A stretch of 64,000 bases of DNA from Pseudoruegeria sp. HB172150 (GTDB taxonomy: Bacteria > Pseudomonadota > Alphaproteobacteria > Rhodobacterales > Rhodobacteraceae). The notes beneath the pieces were generated by a model. That model was not told the DNA's origin. It did no database searches and saw only the letters and a program-made list of their open reading frames with translations. This document shows positions 8,736 through 16,596 of this stretch, piece after piece. Within the stretch, counting starts at the first letter, position 1. Every line of letters starts with the position of its first letter. The position numbers and the translations under genes were made by a program. The stretch spans positions 186,001-250,000 of the forward strand of contig NZ_JAATNG010000003.1 of the NCBI RefSeq assembly GCF_013184805.1. Direction: 5' to 3'.

Positions 8736-9769
8736 ATGCTGCCCTCGGGGGCGAATGCATAGGCGTGCTGGATCGGCATCAGGACGACCATGCGGCCGGG
8801 GTCACGGACCTTGCCCGCCTCTCGCCCCGCGTCGTCGCCGGTTCCGAAGAAGATGTCGGCGCGCTGGGCGCCCTTGATGGCCGATCCGGTGTCCTGAGCG
8901 ATCATCAGGCGCCGCATCGGCATCTCGCCGCCCTTTTCGATCCAGACCGGCGCGCCGAGGGGGACGTATTCGGGATCGACGGCGATGGATCGCAGGGTGG
9001 TGATCGAGCGGTTCATCGCGCCGAGCGGGCCACGGCTGGGCGGAACCTGCGAAACCTCGCGGAAGAAGACATAGGACGGGTTGCGGCGGAGAAGATCGGC
9101 GCCTTCGGTGGGGTGGCGGCGGACCCAGTTGGCGATGACCTGCGCCGAAACCTGGTGCGCGTTGTAGATGCCGCGGCGGACGAGGATCTGGCCGACGGAC
9201 TGGTAGTTGTGGCCGTTCTTGGCGGCGTAGCCCACGCGCATCAGGCTGCCATCCTCGAACCGGACGCGGCCGGAGCCCTGCACGTGGAGGAAGAAGACCT
9301 CGACCGGGTCGTCGATCCAGGCGAGTTCGAGGCCGCGGTTGTCGAGGATTCCGTCTTCCTCGATCTCGCGCCGGGTGTAGAAAAGCTGACCGTTGAGTTC
9401 GGGGGGTTTGCGGTAGATCGGGTAGCGGTACTTGTCGGTTTTCACGCGGGAGCCGCGGAGTTCCGGTTCGAAGTAGCCGGTGAAGAGGGCCGGCTCGCCG
9501 TTCTCGATCAGGACGGGGCGGAAGAACAGTTCGAAGAAGGTGCGCGGGTTCTTCTGGTTGGTGGCCAGCGCGCAGAGCGACAGCCAGTCGGGATCGCGCA
9601 TGTCCGGGCAGGTTTCCTTGAAGACCTCGAGCGCGGCGGCGTGATTGTCGTTTTCCCAGCCCTTCAGCTCGTCGAAATCGAGGACGGTATAAGACGGTTC
9701 CGCCGCGCTGGCCGGGCCCGTCACGGCGAGACCCGCGACAAGCAGCAGAGCCCGGCCAAATCCGGTCAT
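8732..9769 (-). CDS. mltA: Membrane-bound lytic murein transglycosylase A
   Basis: A 345-residue periplasmic peptidoglycan lyase. A signal peptide (first about 22 residues, ending GPASAAE) is followed by the MltA double-psi barrel, for example FTGYFEPELRGSR and VFFLHVQGSGRV, and a C-terminal 3D domain. The 3D domain holds the catalytic aspartate pattern AQDTGSAIKGAQRADIFFG. The signal lacks a lipobox, so unlike E. coli MltA it may be soluble in the periplasm. It overlaps the Tim44-like gene upstream by four bases and smr downstream by four. Confidence 0.95.
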   Translation of the reverse strand: MTGFGRALLLVAGLAVTGPASAAEPSYTVLDFDELKGWENDNHAAALEVFKETCPDMRDPDWLSLCALATNQKNPRTFFELFFRPVLIENGEPALFTGYFEPELRGSRVKTDKYRYPIYRKPPELNGQLFYTRREIEEDGILDNRGLELAWIDDPVEVFFLHVQGSGRVRFEDGSLMRVGYAAKNGHNYQSVGQILVRRGIYNAHQVSAQVIANWVRRHPTEGADLLRRNPSYVFFREVSQVPPSRGPLGAMNRSITTLRSIAVDPEYVPLGAPVWIEKGGEMPMRRLMIAQDTGSAIKGAQRADIFFGTGDDAGREAGKVRDPGRMVVLMPIQHAYAFAPEGSI

Positions 9770-10425
9770 TCCCCGGTGGCGACCAGTTTCCAGTTGGGAT
9801 CGTCCGCGCCCATGATGCGGGCAAACGTCCAGCTGTCCTTCTGGCGCTTGATCTGGTTGGGGTCGCCTTCGACGATCTCGCCGGCCTGGTTGCGGACGCA
9901 GGAGGTCAGCTCGCCCACGAAGCGGACGGTTATCTCCGCCTCCTGGCTGTCGCGGTCGAAGCTGGCATTGGTCAGCGCCACTTCGCGGACGCCGACGAAG
10001 TTCGCCTCGATGATCAGGCCCTGATCCTCGCGCTCGCCGACGACATCGACGAAGGTCTGGTGCACCTCGTCGCCGAGGAAGGGGGCGATCTGGTCGATCT
10101 CTCCTTTTTCGAAGCCCATCAGGATCATCTCGTAGGCGCCGCGGGCGCCCTGCAGGAATTCGGTGACCGAGAAACCGGGTTCCACCAGTTTCATCGCCGC
10201 CAGCGCGTGCGCCGCGTCGGAGCCATCATCGACGTGGTCGGTGATGTCGCGGTCGGGGCCGCCTTCGATGACTTCGAGGTTCGGACCCTTCCGCCGCTGC
10301 TGATCCTGGACCGGCACCGGCGGTTTCTCGAATCCTTCCCGCGTACCGAGCACGCTGCGGAGACGCAGAATCAGGAAAACCGCAATCCCAGCCAAAACCA
10401 GAAGTTGTATAATAGCGGAACTCAT
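9766..10425 (-). CDS. timA: Tim44-like domain protein (TimA)
   Basis: A 219-residue inner-membrane protein. One N-terminal transmembrane helix (residues about 4-22) precedes a charged linker and a Tim44/TimA domain with GARGAYEMILMGFEKGE and DPNWKLVATGE. In mitochondria Tim44 tethers Hsp70 to the import channel. Alphaproteobacterial relatives are thought to act in membrane-protein handling, but the role is not settled. It is divergent from fxsA and first in an operon with mltA and smr, an arrangement repeated in many Rhodobacterales. I am sure of the family, not of the function. Confidence 0.88.
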   Translation of the reverse strand: MSSAIIQLLVLAGIAVFLILRLRSVLGTREGFEKPPVPVQDQQRRKGPNLEVIEGGPDRDITDHVDDGSDAAHALAAMKLVEPGFSVTEFLQGARGAYEMILMGFEKGEIDQIAPFLGDEVHQTFVDVVGEREDQGLIIEANFVGVREVALTNASFDRDSQEAEITVRFVGELTSCVRNQAGEIVEGDPNQIKRQKDSWTFARIMGADDPNWKLVATGE

Positions 10426-10533
10426 CGGACCTCTTTCTTGGGGGCGTCAGTGGCAATCGGCGCCTTCCGTCCATATGTAGGCATAGGCGGTTGGCAAGTC
10501 CACCGCCGCCAAGAGGAGATACACGAGGATTTC

Positions 10534-11013
10534 ATGGGCCTTTTCGCGTTATTTGTCGCAGTTCCCCTGATCGAAATCGCCCTGTTCATTCAGGTCGGCG
10601 GATTGATCGGGCTGTGGCCGACCCTTGCGATCGTGGTTATCACGGCCGTCGCAGGTACCTGGCTGATGAAACAGCAGGGGCTGCGCGCGATGAATGATCT
10701 GCGCCGTTCGATGAACGAGTTGCAGGATCCGTCCGAACCTCTGGCAAATGGCGCCATGATCCTGTTTTCCGGTGCGCTTTTGCTGACGCCGGGCTTTTTT
10801 ACCGACACTGTCGGATTCCTGCTGCTGATCCCGCAGGTGCGCCACGCGCTGTTCAACTATCTTCGCAAGCGCATTCACGTCCAGCAATTCGAGATGGGCG
10901 GTGCCACCCGGCCCCGGCAACCGCGCGGTCCCGGTGTGATCGACGGCGACTATACGGATGTGACGCCGCCGAGCGGCGGGACTCCGGGAAATTCCGGCTG
11001 GACTCGGCATTGA
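10534..11013 (+). CDS. fxsA: FxsA-family membrane protein
   Basis: A 159-residue FxsA homologue with two to three transmembrane segments in the first 105 residues and a hydrophilic tail. The signature MGLFALFVAVPLIEIALF and the LLTPGFFTDTVGFLLLIP segment are characteristic. E. coli FxsA limits exclusion of phage T7 by the F plasmid when overproduced; its normal role is unknown. GAGG five bases before the ATG decides the start. The divergent spacing to timA is 108 bases and contains a CCATATG element on one strand. Confidence 0.93.
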   Translation: MGLFALFVAVPLIEIALFIQVGGLIGLWPTLAIVVITAVAGTWLMKQQGLRAMNDLRRSMNELQDPSEPLANGAMILFSGALLLTPGFFTDTVGFLLLIPQVRHALFNYLRKRIHVQQFEMGGATRPRQPRGPGVIDGDYTDVTPPSGGTPGNSGWTRH

Positions 11014-11071
11014 GGCCCGGCAGGGTTGCTGCTAGAGCCCTGCCAACGGTTTTCAGCCAAGGAGAGACGTG

Positions 11072-11590
11072 ATGGCGGAGAATGGCGAAAGCGCACCCGC
11101 TGCGAACGGCGAAGCGACCAACCCGCAGCAGACCCAGGTTCAGATGCGCATCCTCGCGCAGTTCATCCGGGATCTGTCTTTCGAGAACATCCTGTCGCAG
11201 AAGGGTATCACCGGCGAGGTGAAACCCCAGATCCAGGTTCAGGTTGCCCTGGACGCCAAGAAACGCGGCGCGCCCAACAATTACGAAGTCTCCACCAAGT
11301 ACACGGTGACCTCGAAGAACCAGGGCGGCGACGATACGCTGTTCATGCTTGAACTGGACTATGCCGGCCTGTTCCACATCGAGGGCGTGCCGGAAGAACA
11401 GCTGCATCCGTTCCTGATGATCGAATGCCCGCGCATGCTGTTCCCGTTTGCCCGGCGCATCGTGTCCGACATGACCCGCGACGGGGGTTTCCCGCCGGTC
11501 AACCTCGACACCGTCGATTTCGTCACGCTGTACCGTCAGCAGCTTGCGCTTCGCGCGCAGCAGCAGCAGCCGGAACAGCAGCCCTCCTGA
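11072..11590 (+). CDS. secB: SecB export chaperone
   Basis: A 172-residue chaperone that keeps secretory preproteins unfolded and hands them to SecA. The family core is seen in QMRILAQFIRDLSFENI, ALDAKKRG, and the acidic-aromatic segment MLELDYAGLFHIEGVP. The FPFARRIVSDMTRDGGFPPV segment is nearly invariant. The protein has a Gln-rich C-terminal tail. The ATG at 11072 follows AAGGAGAG by five bases; an in-frame GTG just before it would add one residue. The stop codon shares a 14-base palindrome with the stop of the convergent dnaQ. Confidence 0.97.
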   Translation: MAENGESAPAANGEATNPQQTQVQMRILAQFIRDLSFENILSQKGITGEVKPQIQVQVALDAKKRGAPNNYEVSTKYTVTSKNQGGDDTLFMLELDYAGLFHIEGVPEEQLHPFLMIECPRMLFPFARRIVSDMTRDGGFPPVNLDTVDFVTLYRQQLALRAQQQQPEQQPS

Positions 11591-11597
11591 TCAGGAG
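11584..11597. repeat. Palindrome joining the secB and dnaQ stop codons
   Basis: CTCCTGATCAGGAG is a perfect 14-base palindrome. Its centre TGATCA supplies the TGA of secB on one strand and the TGA of dnaQ on the other, with no base between the genes. It may act as a short bidirectional hairpin, but it lacks T runs. Confidence 0.6.
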
Positions 11598-12283
11598 AGC
11601 TTCGTCCACAGAGCGTCGGGGCCCAGTGCCTCGACGAATTTCGTGTGGGCGGCGCGTTCTTCTTCGGTGACCAGAGACGGCAATGGCTGAGGCCGCTTGC
11701 CCGGCCGCCATTCCGCGTCTCCGGTCGCGGTGCCGCCCTGACCCATGGCCGCTGCCAGCGTCAGCCCGGGCTGGCGGCCACCGATCAGCTCCAGATACAC
11801 ATCCGCGAGAATTTCGCTGTCGAGCAGGGCGCCGTGCAGCGTTCGCGCGGTGTTGTCGATGTTGAAGCGGCGGCACAAGGCGTCCAGCGACGCGGGCGAG
11901 CCGGGAAATTTTCTGCGCGCGATCAGCAGCGTGTCGAGCGCGCGTTCCATCGGCAGCACCGCCCGGCCCATCCAGCCCAGTTCCGCATTCAGGAATTTCA
12001 TGTCGAAGGCGGCGTTGTGGATCACCAGTTTCGCGTCACCGATGAATTCGAGAAAGGCATCGCCGATCTCTGCAAACTTAGGCTTGTCGGACAGGAATTC
12101 ATCGCCCAGCCCGTGCACCTCGAACGCTTCCTGCGGCATGGACCGTTCGGGGTTGATGTACTGGTGATAGGTCGCGCCGGTCGGCACGTGGTTCCACAGT
12201 TCGACCGCACCTATTTCGACGATCCGGTCGCCGGCCTCGGGTTCAAACCCCGTCGTCTCGGTATCGAGAACGATTTCCCGCAT
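11591..12283 (-). CDS. dnaQ: DNA polymerase III epsilon subunit
   Basis: Proofreading 3'-5' exonuclease of the replicase, 230 residues. DEDDh motifs are all present: LDTETTG (Exo I), [13 protein letters not shown] (Exo II) and [16 protein letters not shown] (Exo III with the catalytic His). The C-terminal 40 residues would bind the alpha subunit. It is the last gene of the minus-strand maf-aroE-coaE-dnaQ block and overlaps the end of coaE by 41 bases, a long overlap for this operon. Confidence 0.97.
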   Translation of the reverse strand: MREIVLDTETTGFEPEAGDRIVEIGAVELWNHVPTGATYHQYINPERSMPQEAFEVHGLGDEFLSDKPKFAEIGDAFLEFIGDAKLVIHNAAFDMKFLNAELGWMGRAVLPMERALDTLLIARRKFPGSPASLDALCRRFNIDNTARTLHGALLDSEILADVYLELIGGRQPGLTLAAAMGQGGTATGDAEWRPGKRPQPLPSLVTEEERAAHTKFVEALGPDALWTKLS

Positions 12284-12872
12284 TTAACCTGTCCCTGATG
12301 TCCCGCAGGCAGGTTTGCACCTGCTGGCGGGCAGCTTCAAGAGTCAGGGTCTCTATGACGTAATCTGCCTGGGCGCGTTTTTCGGCGTCGGGCACCTGCT
12401 TATCCAGGATCGACTGGAACTGCGTATCTGACATGGTGCCGCGTGACAGGACCCGTTCGCGCTGTACCTCTGCCGGGGCGGAGACGACGACGATCGTATC
12501 GACGCGCGCCTGACCGCCGGTTTCGAACAGCAGGGGAATGTCGAGCAGAACGATGTCGGCCTCGGTCGTCTCGAGGAATTTCTGCCGGTCCTGTGCGACG
12601 AGCGGGTGAACGACGGCTTCGATCTGCTTCAGCGCCTGCGAATCCCCGGCTATCCAGTCTTTCAGCGCGTCACGGCTGACGGTGTCGTCGATCACGGCCT
12701 GCGGGCGCAGGGCACGCATCGGTTCGACCGACGCGCCGCCCTTTGTGTAAAGCCGGTGCACGGCATCATCCGCATCCCAGATGGGAATGCCTTCATCGGC
12801 AAACATCTTTGCGGTCGTGCTCTTGCCCATGCCTATGGAGCCGGTGAGCCCGATCACGAAGGGCCGTGTCAC
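12243..12872 (-). CDS. coaE: Dephospho-CoA kinase
   Basis: Last step of coenzyme A synthesis, phosphorylating the ribose 3'-OH of dephospho-CoA. It has 209 residues, with P-loop [12 protein letters not shown] at residues 8-19, DADDAVH (substrate Asp) near 34, and the VVHPLV and DIPLLFE motifs. The last 13 codons run out of frame over the start of dnaQ and give the protein a basic tail ([10 protein letters not shown]). It starts four bases inside the aroE stop region (12869-12872), consistent with coupled translation. Confidence 0.96.
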   Translation of the reverse strand: MTRPFVIGLTGSIGMGKSTTAKMFADEGIPIWDADDAVHRLYTKGGASVEPMRALRPQAVIDDTVSRDALKDWIAGDSQALKQIEAVVHPLVAQDRQKFLETTEADIVLLDIPLLFETGGQARVDTIVVVSAPAEVQRERVLSRGTMSDTQFQSILDKQVPDAEKRAQADYVIETLTLEAARQQVQTCLRDIRDRLNAGNRSRYRDDGV

Positions 12873-13705
12873 GACAGGACGACCCGGCGCGTTTCATCGT
12901 CGATCTCGGGCCGGACACCGAACCAGCGTTCAAAGGCCGGCGCGGCCTGGTGCAACAGCATGCCAAGGCCATCGACCGTTGTGCAGCCAATCTCTGCCGC
13001 GCGGCGCAGGAATCCGGTTTGCAGTGGGTTATAGACGAGGTCGTTGACCACGGCGTGGGGCGACAGCGCATCGAGGGGAACGCGGAATTCCGGCTTGCCC
13101 GCCATGCCCAGCGCGGTGGTGTTCACTACCGTCACCGCATCTTCCATCATGTTGGCCGCCTGCACCCATTCGAACACGGTGACCTTATTGCCGAAATCGC
13201 TGCGCAGAGCATCGGCGCGGGCTCGGGTGCGGTTGGACAGGCGGATTTCGGGAACGCCGGCCTCTATCAGCGAGGCGACGACGGCGCGGGCCGCACCGCC
13301 GGCGCCGATCACGGCGGCGGGGCCGGCGGACGGTTCCCAGTAGGGCGCGCGCTGGCGCAGGTTTTCCATGAAACCGTAGCCATCCGTGTTGTCCGCGTGG
13401 ATCTTACCGTCCTGACGGAAGATCAGCGTGTTCGCCGCCCCGATCAGCGCGGCGCGGTCGGTGACCAGATCCGCCAGCGTCAGCATCGTTTCCTTGTGCG
13501 GGATAGTGACGTTGACGCCGACGAAGCCCATCTTCGGCAGCAGGCGGATCGCCTCTGCCAGATCGGTATGGGCGATATCCATCGGTATGTAATAGCCGGG
13601 CAGGCCATAGCGCCGCAGCCAGTATTCATGCAGAAGCGGCGACCGGCTGTGTGCGATCGGCGAGCCGATGACCCCGGCCAGCGGAATTTTCGGCAGTTCG
13701 TTCAT
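12869..13705 (-). CDS. aroE: Shikimate dehydrogenase
   Basis: NADP-dependent reduction of 3-dehydroshikimate in aromatic amino acid synthesis; 278 residues. Shikimate-binding [16 protein letters not shown] near the N-terminus, catalytic Lys in [14 protein letters not shown], and the dinucleotide-binding loop [10 protein letters not shown] are all visible. The ATG at 13705 is chosen because the protein then begins [16 protein letters not shown] like other AroE proteins. It overlaps the maf stop by four bases, and GGGAGG lies about 11 bases upstream. The open frame extends much further upstream but has no family similarity. Confidence 0.96.
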   Translation of the reverse strand: MNELPKIPLAGVIGSPIAHSRSPLLHEYWLRRYGLPGYYIPMDIAHTDLAEAIRLLPKMGFVGVNVTIPHKETMLTLADLVTDRAALIGAANTLIFRQDGKIHADNTDGYGFMENLRQRAPYWEPSAGPAAVIGAGGAARAVVASLIEAGVPEIRLSNRTRARADALRSDFGNKVTVFEWVQAANMMEDAVTVVNTTALGMAGKPEFRVPLDALSPHAVVNDLVYNPLQTGFLRRAAEIGCTTVDGLGMLLHQAAPAFERWFGVRPEIDDETRRVVLS

Positions 13706-14301
13706 CCAGGCAAAGCCTCCCTCGCCATCAGATATCCCAGGATTTCGAGAAGCGGCAGCCCCAGAACGGTGAAATAGTCGCCATCGATGCGCTGGAACAA
13801 GCGGGCGCCTTCCTCTTCGAGTTTGTAGCCGCCCACCGCGTGGCGGATGCTGTCCCAGTTCCGTGCGACATAGTCGTCCAGGTACGTGTCGGTGGCGTGA
13901 CGCATCTGCATTCGGACCGTTCCGATATGGCGCCATTGCGGTTCGCCGTCCTTGTAGATCACGGCGGCGGAGATCAGCTGATGCCGCTTGCCGTTCAGCT
14001 CGGCCAGCTGCGCGCGGACATGGTTTTCGCTGTCGGCCTTGGCGAGGACCCGGCCTTCGAATTCCAGAACCTGATCGCAGCCGATGACCAGCGCGCCGGG
14101 ATGACGGGCGCTGCCGCGGCGCGCCTTGGCCTCTGCCAGGGCATCGGCGATTTCGCGGGGCGATGCGCCATCCGCCAGCATCGAGTCGCGGATGGTTTCC
14201 TCGTCGACGCGGACCGGATCGGTGGTGATGGAAACGCCGGCATTTTCGAGGAGCTGGCGACGGATTTCCGAGCCCGAGGCAAGGACGATTGGGGGGGTCA
14301 T
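13702..14301 (-). CDS. maf: Maf-family nucleotide pyrophosphatase
   Basis: Maf/YceF-type pyrophosphatase that hydrolyses non-canonical or modified nucleoside triphosphates; 199 residues. LASGSEIRRQLLENAG is the family N-terminal signature, with VRVDEETIRDS and GCDQVLEFEGRVLAK further on and the YKLEEEGARLFQRIDGDYF segment near the end. The ATG at 14301 gives MTPPIVLASGS; an upstream TTG at 14337 would add 12 residues reaching into the origin. Maf is the gene immediately left of the presumed replication origin, as in other alphaproteobacteria. Confidence 0.95.
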   Translation of the reverse strand: MTPPIVLASGSEIRRQLLENAGVSITTDPVRVDEETIRDSMLADGASPREIADALAEAKARRGSARHPGALVIGCDQVLEFEGRVLAKADSENHVRAQLAELNGKRHQLISAAVIYKDGEPQWRHIGTVRMQMRHATDTYLDDYVARNWDSIRHAVGGYKLEEEGARLFQRIDGDYFTVLGLPLLEILGYLMAREALPG

Positions 14302-14312
14302 GTCGATAAAGG

Positions 14313-14321
14313 TGTGGATGA
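14313..14321 (-). promoter_or_regulatory. DnaA-box-like site
   Basis: TGTGGATGA on the plus strand, that is TCATCCACA on the minus strand, one mismatch from TTATCCACA. It lies just upstream of the preferred maf start. Confidence 0.4.
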
Positions 14322-14483
14322 AGCCTGTACCAGGCAAGGGACTGGCCTCGGGTAACAGGGCTATGACGGACTGTCACGGGGCTGCGCACATTTCACGCCC
14401 AGATTCGGCGGATTTCGTCCTTCGTGGACGGGCGGAGGCGATGCGATGGGGACTGTCGGTCTGCCCGAAAATCTTACCACCAG

Positions 14484-14492
14484 TTTTCCACA
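14484..14492 (+). promoter_or_regulatory. DnaA box
   Basis: TTTTCCACA, a perfect match to the relaxed consensus TTWTNCACA, followed within 20 bases by the main AT-rich block. Confidence 0.65.
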
Positions 14493-14528
14493 GGCCGTCA
14501 ACAGGCGATTTTTCCGTTAAATATTTGT

Positions 14529-14556
14529 TTTTGATATGAAAACTTGTATATCAAAA
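14529..14556. repeat. AT-rich inverted repeat inside oriC
   Basis: TTTTGATAT, a 10-base spacer, and ATATCAAAA: a perfect 9-bp inverted repeat in the most AT-rich part of the origin. It could be a protein-binding site or an extruding hairpin in the unwinding element. Confidence 0.75.
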
Positions 14557-14617
14557 TGATTATGCGCGGTCATCTGCGCATTCTTTTCCCCGCTGGATAA
14601 CTCGCTGGACGAAATGC

Positions 14618-14635
14618 CAATCCACAGTATCCACA
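14618..14635 (+). promoter_or_regulatory. Tandem DnaA-box-like sites
   Basis: CAATCCACA (14618-14626) directly followed by GTATCCACA (14627-14635). The second differs from TTATCCACA at one base, the first at two. Direct head-to-tail spacing of nine bases is a known way for DnaA to bind cooperatively. Confidence 0.55.
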
Positions 14636-14711
14636 GGGTCTACAGAACCATCATCTTTTCTTTCTAATATAATTCTTTTTTAAGAGGGCCGGACGGGACG
14701 GGAGCGCTGCC

Positions 14712-15167
14712 ATGATCCGGGATTTCCTGCTTGAAGCCTATCCCTGGGCCAAGAGCCTGCATGTGATATCGGTCATCGCCTGGATGGCCGGGATCTTCTA
14801 TCTGCCGAGGCTGTTCGTCTATCACGTGGAACAGGTCGAGACGGGTTCCAAGACCGACGAGATGTTCCAGGTGATGGAGCGGCGACTGCTGAAAGCGATC
14901 ATGAACCCGGCGATGATCGGGACGTGGATCTTCGGGCTGATGCTGGTCTTTACACCGGGGATCATAGACTGGTCTGCGGTCTGGCCGTGGACGAAAGCCG
15001 CGGCCGTGATCGCGATGACGTGGTTTCACCACTGGCTGGGCTTGCGGCGAAAGGACTTTGTTGGCGGCACCAACAGCCGCACCGGCCGGACCTATCGGAT
15101 GATGAACGAAGTTCCGACTCTGCTGATGATTGTCATTGTTATCTCTGTGATTGCACGACCGTTCTGA
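14712..15167 (+). CDS. hemJ: HemJ protoporphyrinogen IX oxidase
   Basis: A 151-residue HemJ/UPF0093 membrane protein with four hydrophobic segments. The signature KSLHVISVIAWMAGIFYLPR, including the conserved His17, and RRLLKAIMNP are characteristic. HemJ oxidises protoporphyrinogen IX to protoporphyrin IX in bacteria lacking HemG/HemY and is itself a b-type heme protein. It sits directly right of the presumed origin and before rho. Ferrochelatase (hemH) and hemW lie in the same window but in other operons. Confidence 0.94.
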   Translation: MIRDFLLEAYPWAKSLHVISVIAWMAGIFYLPRLFVYHVEQVETGSKTDEMFQVMERRLLKAIMNPAMIGTWIFGLMLVFTPGIIDWSAVWPWTKAAAVIAMTWFHHWLGLRRKDFVGGTNSRTGRTYRMMNEVPTLLMIVIVISVIARPF

Positions 15168-15174
15168 GAAGCAA

Positions 15175-15203
15175 TTGACTTAATGCGCGCTCATGCTTAT
15201 GTG
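15175..15203 (+). promoter_or_regulatory. Possible rho promoter
   Basis: TTGACT (15175-15180), a 17-base spacer and TATGTG (15198-15203). The -35 is strong and the -10 moderate. It would give a leader of about 85 bases before rho, which contains a GC-rich hairpin (CGGCC repeats near 15213-15228). Confidence 0.4.
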
Positions 15204-15294
15204 AGCGCCACCGCGGCCGTCCGGCCGTAGAGGTTTCCCATTCGAGACACCATCGAGCGGCCCGGCTTGGGTCGCCTATTCGGATATATCCCAA

Positions 15295-16566
15295 ATGAAC
15301 TTAGAACGTCTTAACCTGTCCGACCTGAAGGCGAAGAGCCCCAAGGATCTTCTGTCTATGGCGGAGGAACTGGAGATCGAGAACGCCTCGACCATGCGGA
15401 AGGGCGACATGATGTTCCAGATCCTGCGCGAGCAGGCGGAAGACGGTTGGGAGATCGGCGGCGATGGCGTGCTTGAGGTTCTGCAGGATGGCTTCGGCTT
15501 CCTGCGCTCGCCCGAAGCGAACTATCTGCCCGGTCCCGACGACATCTACGTGTCGCCCGACATGATCCGGCAGTATTCGCTGCGCACCGGCGATACCGTT
15601 TCCGGCGTGATCCGCGCGCCGTCCGAGACGGAACGGTATTTCGCGCTGACCAAGGCCGAGTCGATCAACTTCGAAGAACCCGAGCGCGCGCGCCACAAGG
15701 TTGCCTTTGACAACCTGACGCCGTTGTATCCCGACGAACGCCTGAAGATGGAGATCGAAGATCCCACCATCAAGGACAAGTCGGCCCGCATCATCGATCT
15801 GGTCGCCCCCATCGGGAAAGGCCAGCGGTCGCTGATCGTGGCACCGCCGCGGACGGGTAAAACCGTCCTGCTGCAGAACATCGCCCACTCGATCGAGGCG
15901 AACCACCCCGAGTGCTACCTGATCGTCCTGCTGATCGACGAACGTCCCGAAGAGGTGACGGACATGCAGCGGTCGGTGAAGGGGGAGGTTATCTCCTCTA
16001 CCTTCGACGAACCCGCCACCCGCCACGTCGCCGTGTCGGACATGGTGATCGAAAAGGCCAAGCGGCTGGTCGAGCACAAGCGCGACGTCGTCATCCTGCT
16101 GGATTCGATCACCCGCCTTGGCCGCGCCTTCAACACCGTGGTTCCGTCCTCGGGCAAGGTGCTGACCGGCGGTGTTGACGCCAACGCGCTGCAGCGTCCG
16201 AAGCGGTTCTTTGGCGCCGCGCGGAACATCGAGGAAGGCGGGTCGCTGACCATCATCGCCACCGCGCTGATCGATACCGGCAGCCGGATGGACGAAGTCA
16301 TCTTCGAGGAATTCAAAGGTACGGGTAACAGCGAGATCGTGCTCGACCGCAAGGTCGCCGACAAGCGCGTCTACCCCGCGATGGACATCCTCAAGTCCGG
16401 CACCCGGAAAGAGGACCTGCTGGTCGATGCCAAGGACCTGCAGAAGACCTTTGTCCTGCGCCGGATCCTGAACCCGATGGGCACAACGGATGCCATCGAG
16501 TTCCTGCTGTCCAAACTGAAGCAAACCAAGACCAATGGCGAGTTCTTCGAGTCGATGAACACGTAA
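15295..16566 (+). CDS. rho: Transcription termination factor Rho
   Basis: Hexameric RNA helicase that ends transcription at Rho-dependent sites; 423 residues, the usual length. The N-terminal Rho-N helices and cold-shock RNA-binding fold hold [21 protein letters not shown]. The ATPase core has Walker [18 protein letters not shown], Walker [15 protein letters not shown] and the Q/R loops. It follows the Rhodobacterales order hemJ-rho-mnmE. Since few hairpins with T runs are seen in this genome segment, Rho probably ends many of its transcripts. Confidence 0.98.
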   Translation: MNLERLNLSDLKAKSPKDLLSMAEELEIENASTMRKGDMMFQILREQAEDGWEIGGDGVLEVLQDGFGFLRSPEANYLPGPDDIYVSPDMIRQYSLRTGDTVSGVIRAPSETERYFALTKAESINFEEPERARHKVAFDNLTPLYPDERLKMEIEDPTIKDKSARIIDLVAPIGKGQRSLIVAPPRTGKTVLLQNIAHSIEANHPECYLIVLLIDERPEEVTDMQRSVKGEVISSTFDEPATRHVAVSDMVIEKAKRLVEHKRDVVILLDSITRLGRAFNTVVPSSGKVLTGGVDANALQRPKRFFGAARNIEEGGSLTIIATALIDTGSRMDEVIFEEFKGTGNSEIVLDRKVADKRVYPAMDILKSGTRKEDLLVDAKDLQKTFVLRRILNPMGTTDAIEFLLSKLKQTKTNGEFFESMNT

Positions 16567-16596
16567 CTTATTGTTTAAAAACAATGAGTTGATCCT

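Larger units (their letters stand above)
14302..14711. other. Chromosomal replication origin (oriC), predicted
   Basis: A 410-base stretch without a gene between divergent maf and hemJ. It combines one perfect DnaA box (14484-14492), two near-boxes in tandem (14618-14635), one near-box in the maf leader (14313-14321), two AT-rich blocks (14511-14572 and 14649-14682) that could serve as unwinding elements, and a 9-bp inverted repeat. Genes on both sides are mostly directed away from it. In Caulobacter and other alphaproteobacteria the origin lies beside maf-aroE-coaE, and here parAB and two parS sites lie 3-8 kb away. dnaA itself is not in the window. Strong inference, not proof. Confidence 0.8.

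Noticed and set aside
8399-10024. Long plus-strand open frame (541 codons) opposite mltA and timA
   Set aside because: It is antisense to well-supported genes, has no recognisable domain, and GC-rich codon bias on the minus strand explains its length.
16570-16585. ATTGTTT-AA-AAACAAT inverted repeat between rho and mnmE as a terminator
   Set aside because: The AT-only stem is weak, has no loop of usable size and lies directly before the mnmE start, so termination is unlikely.
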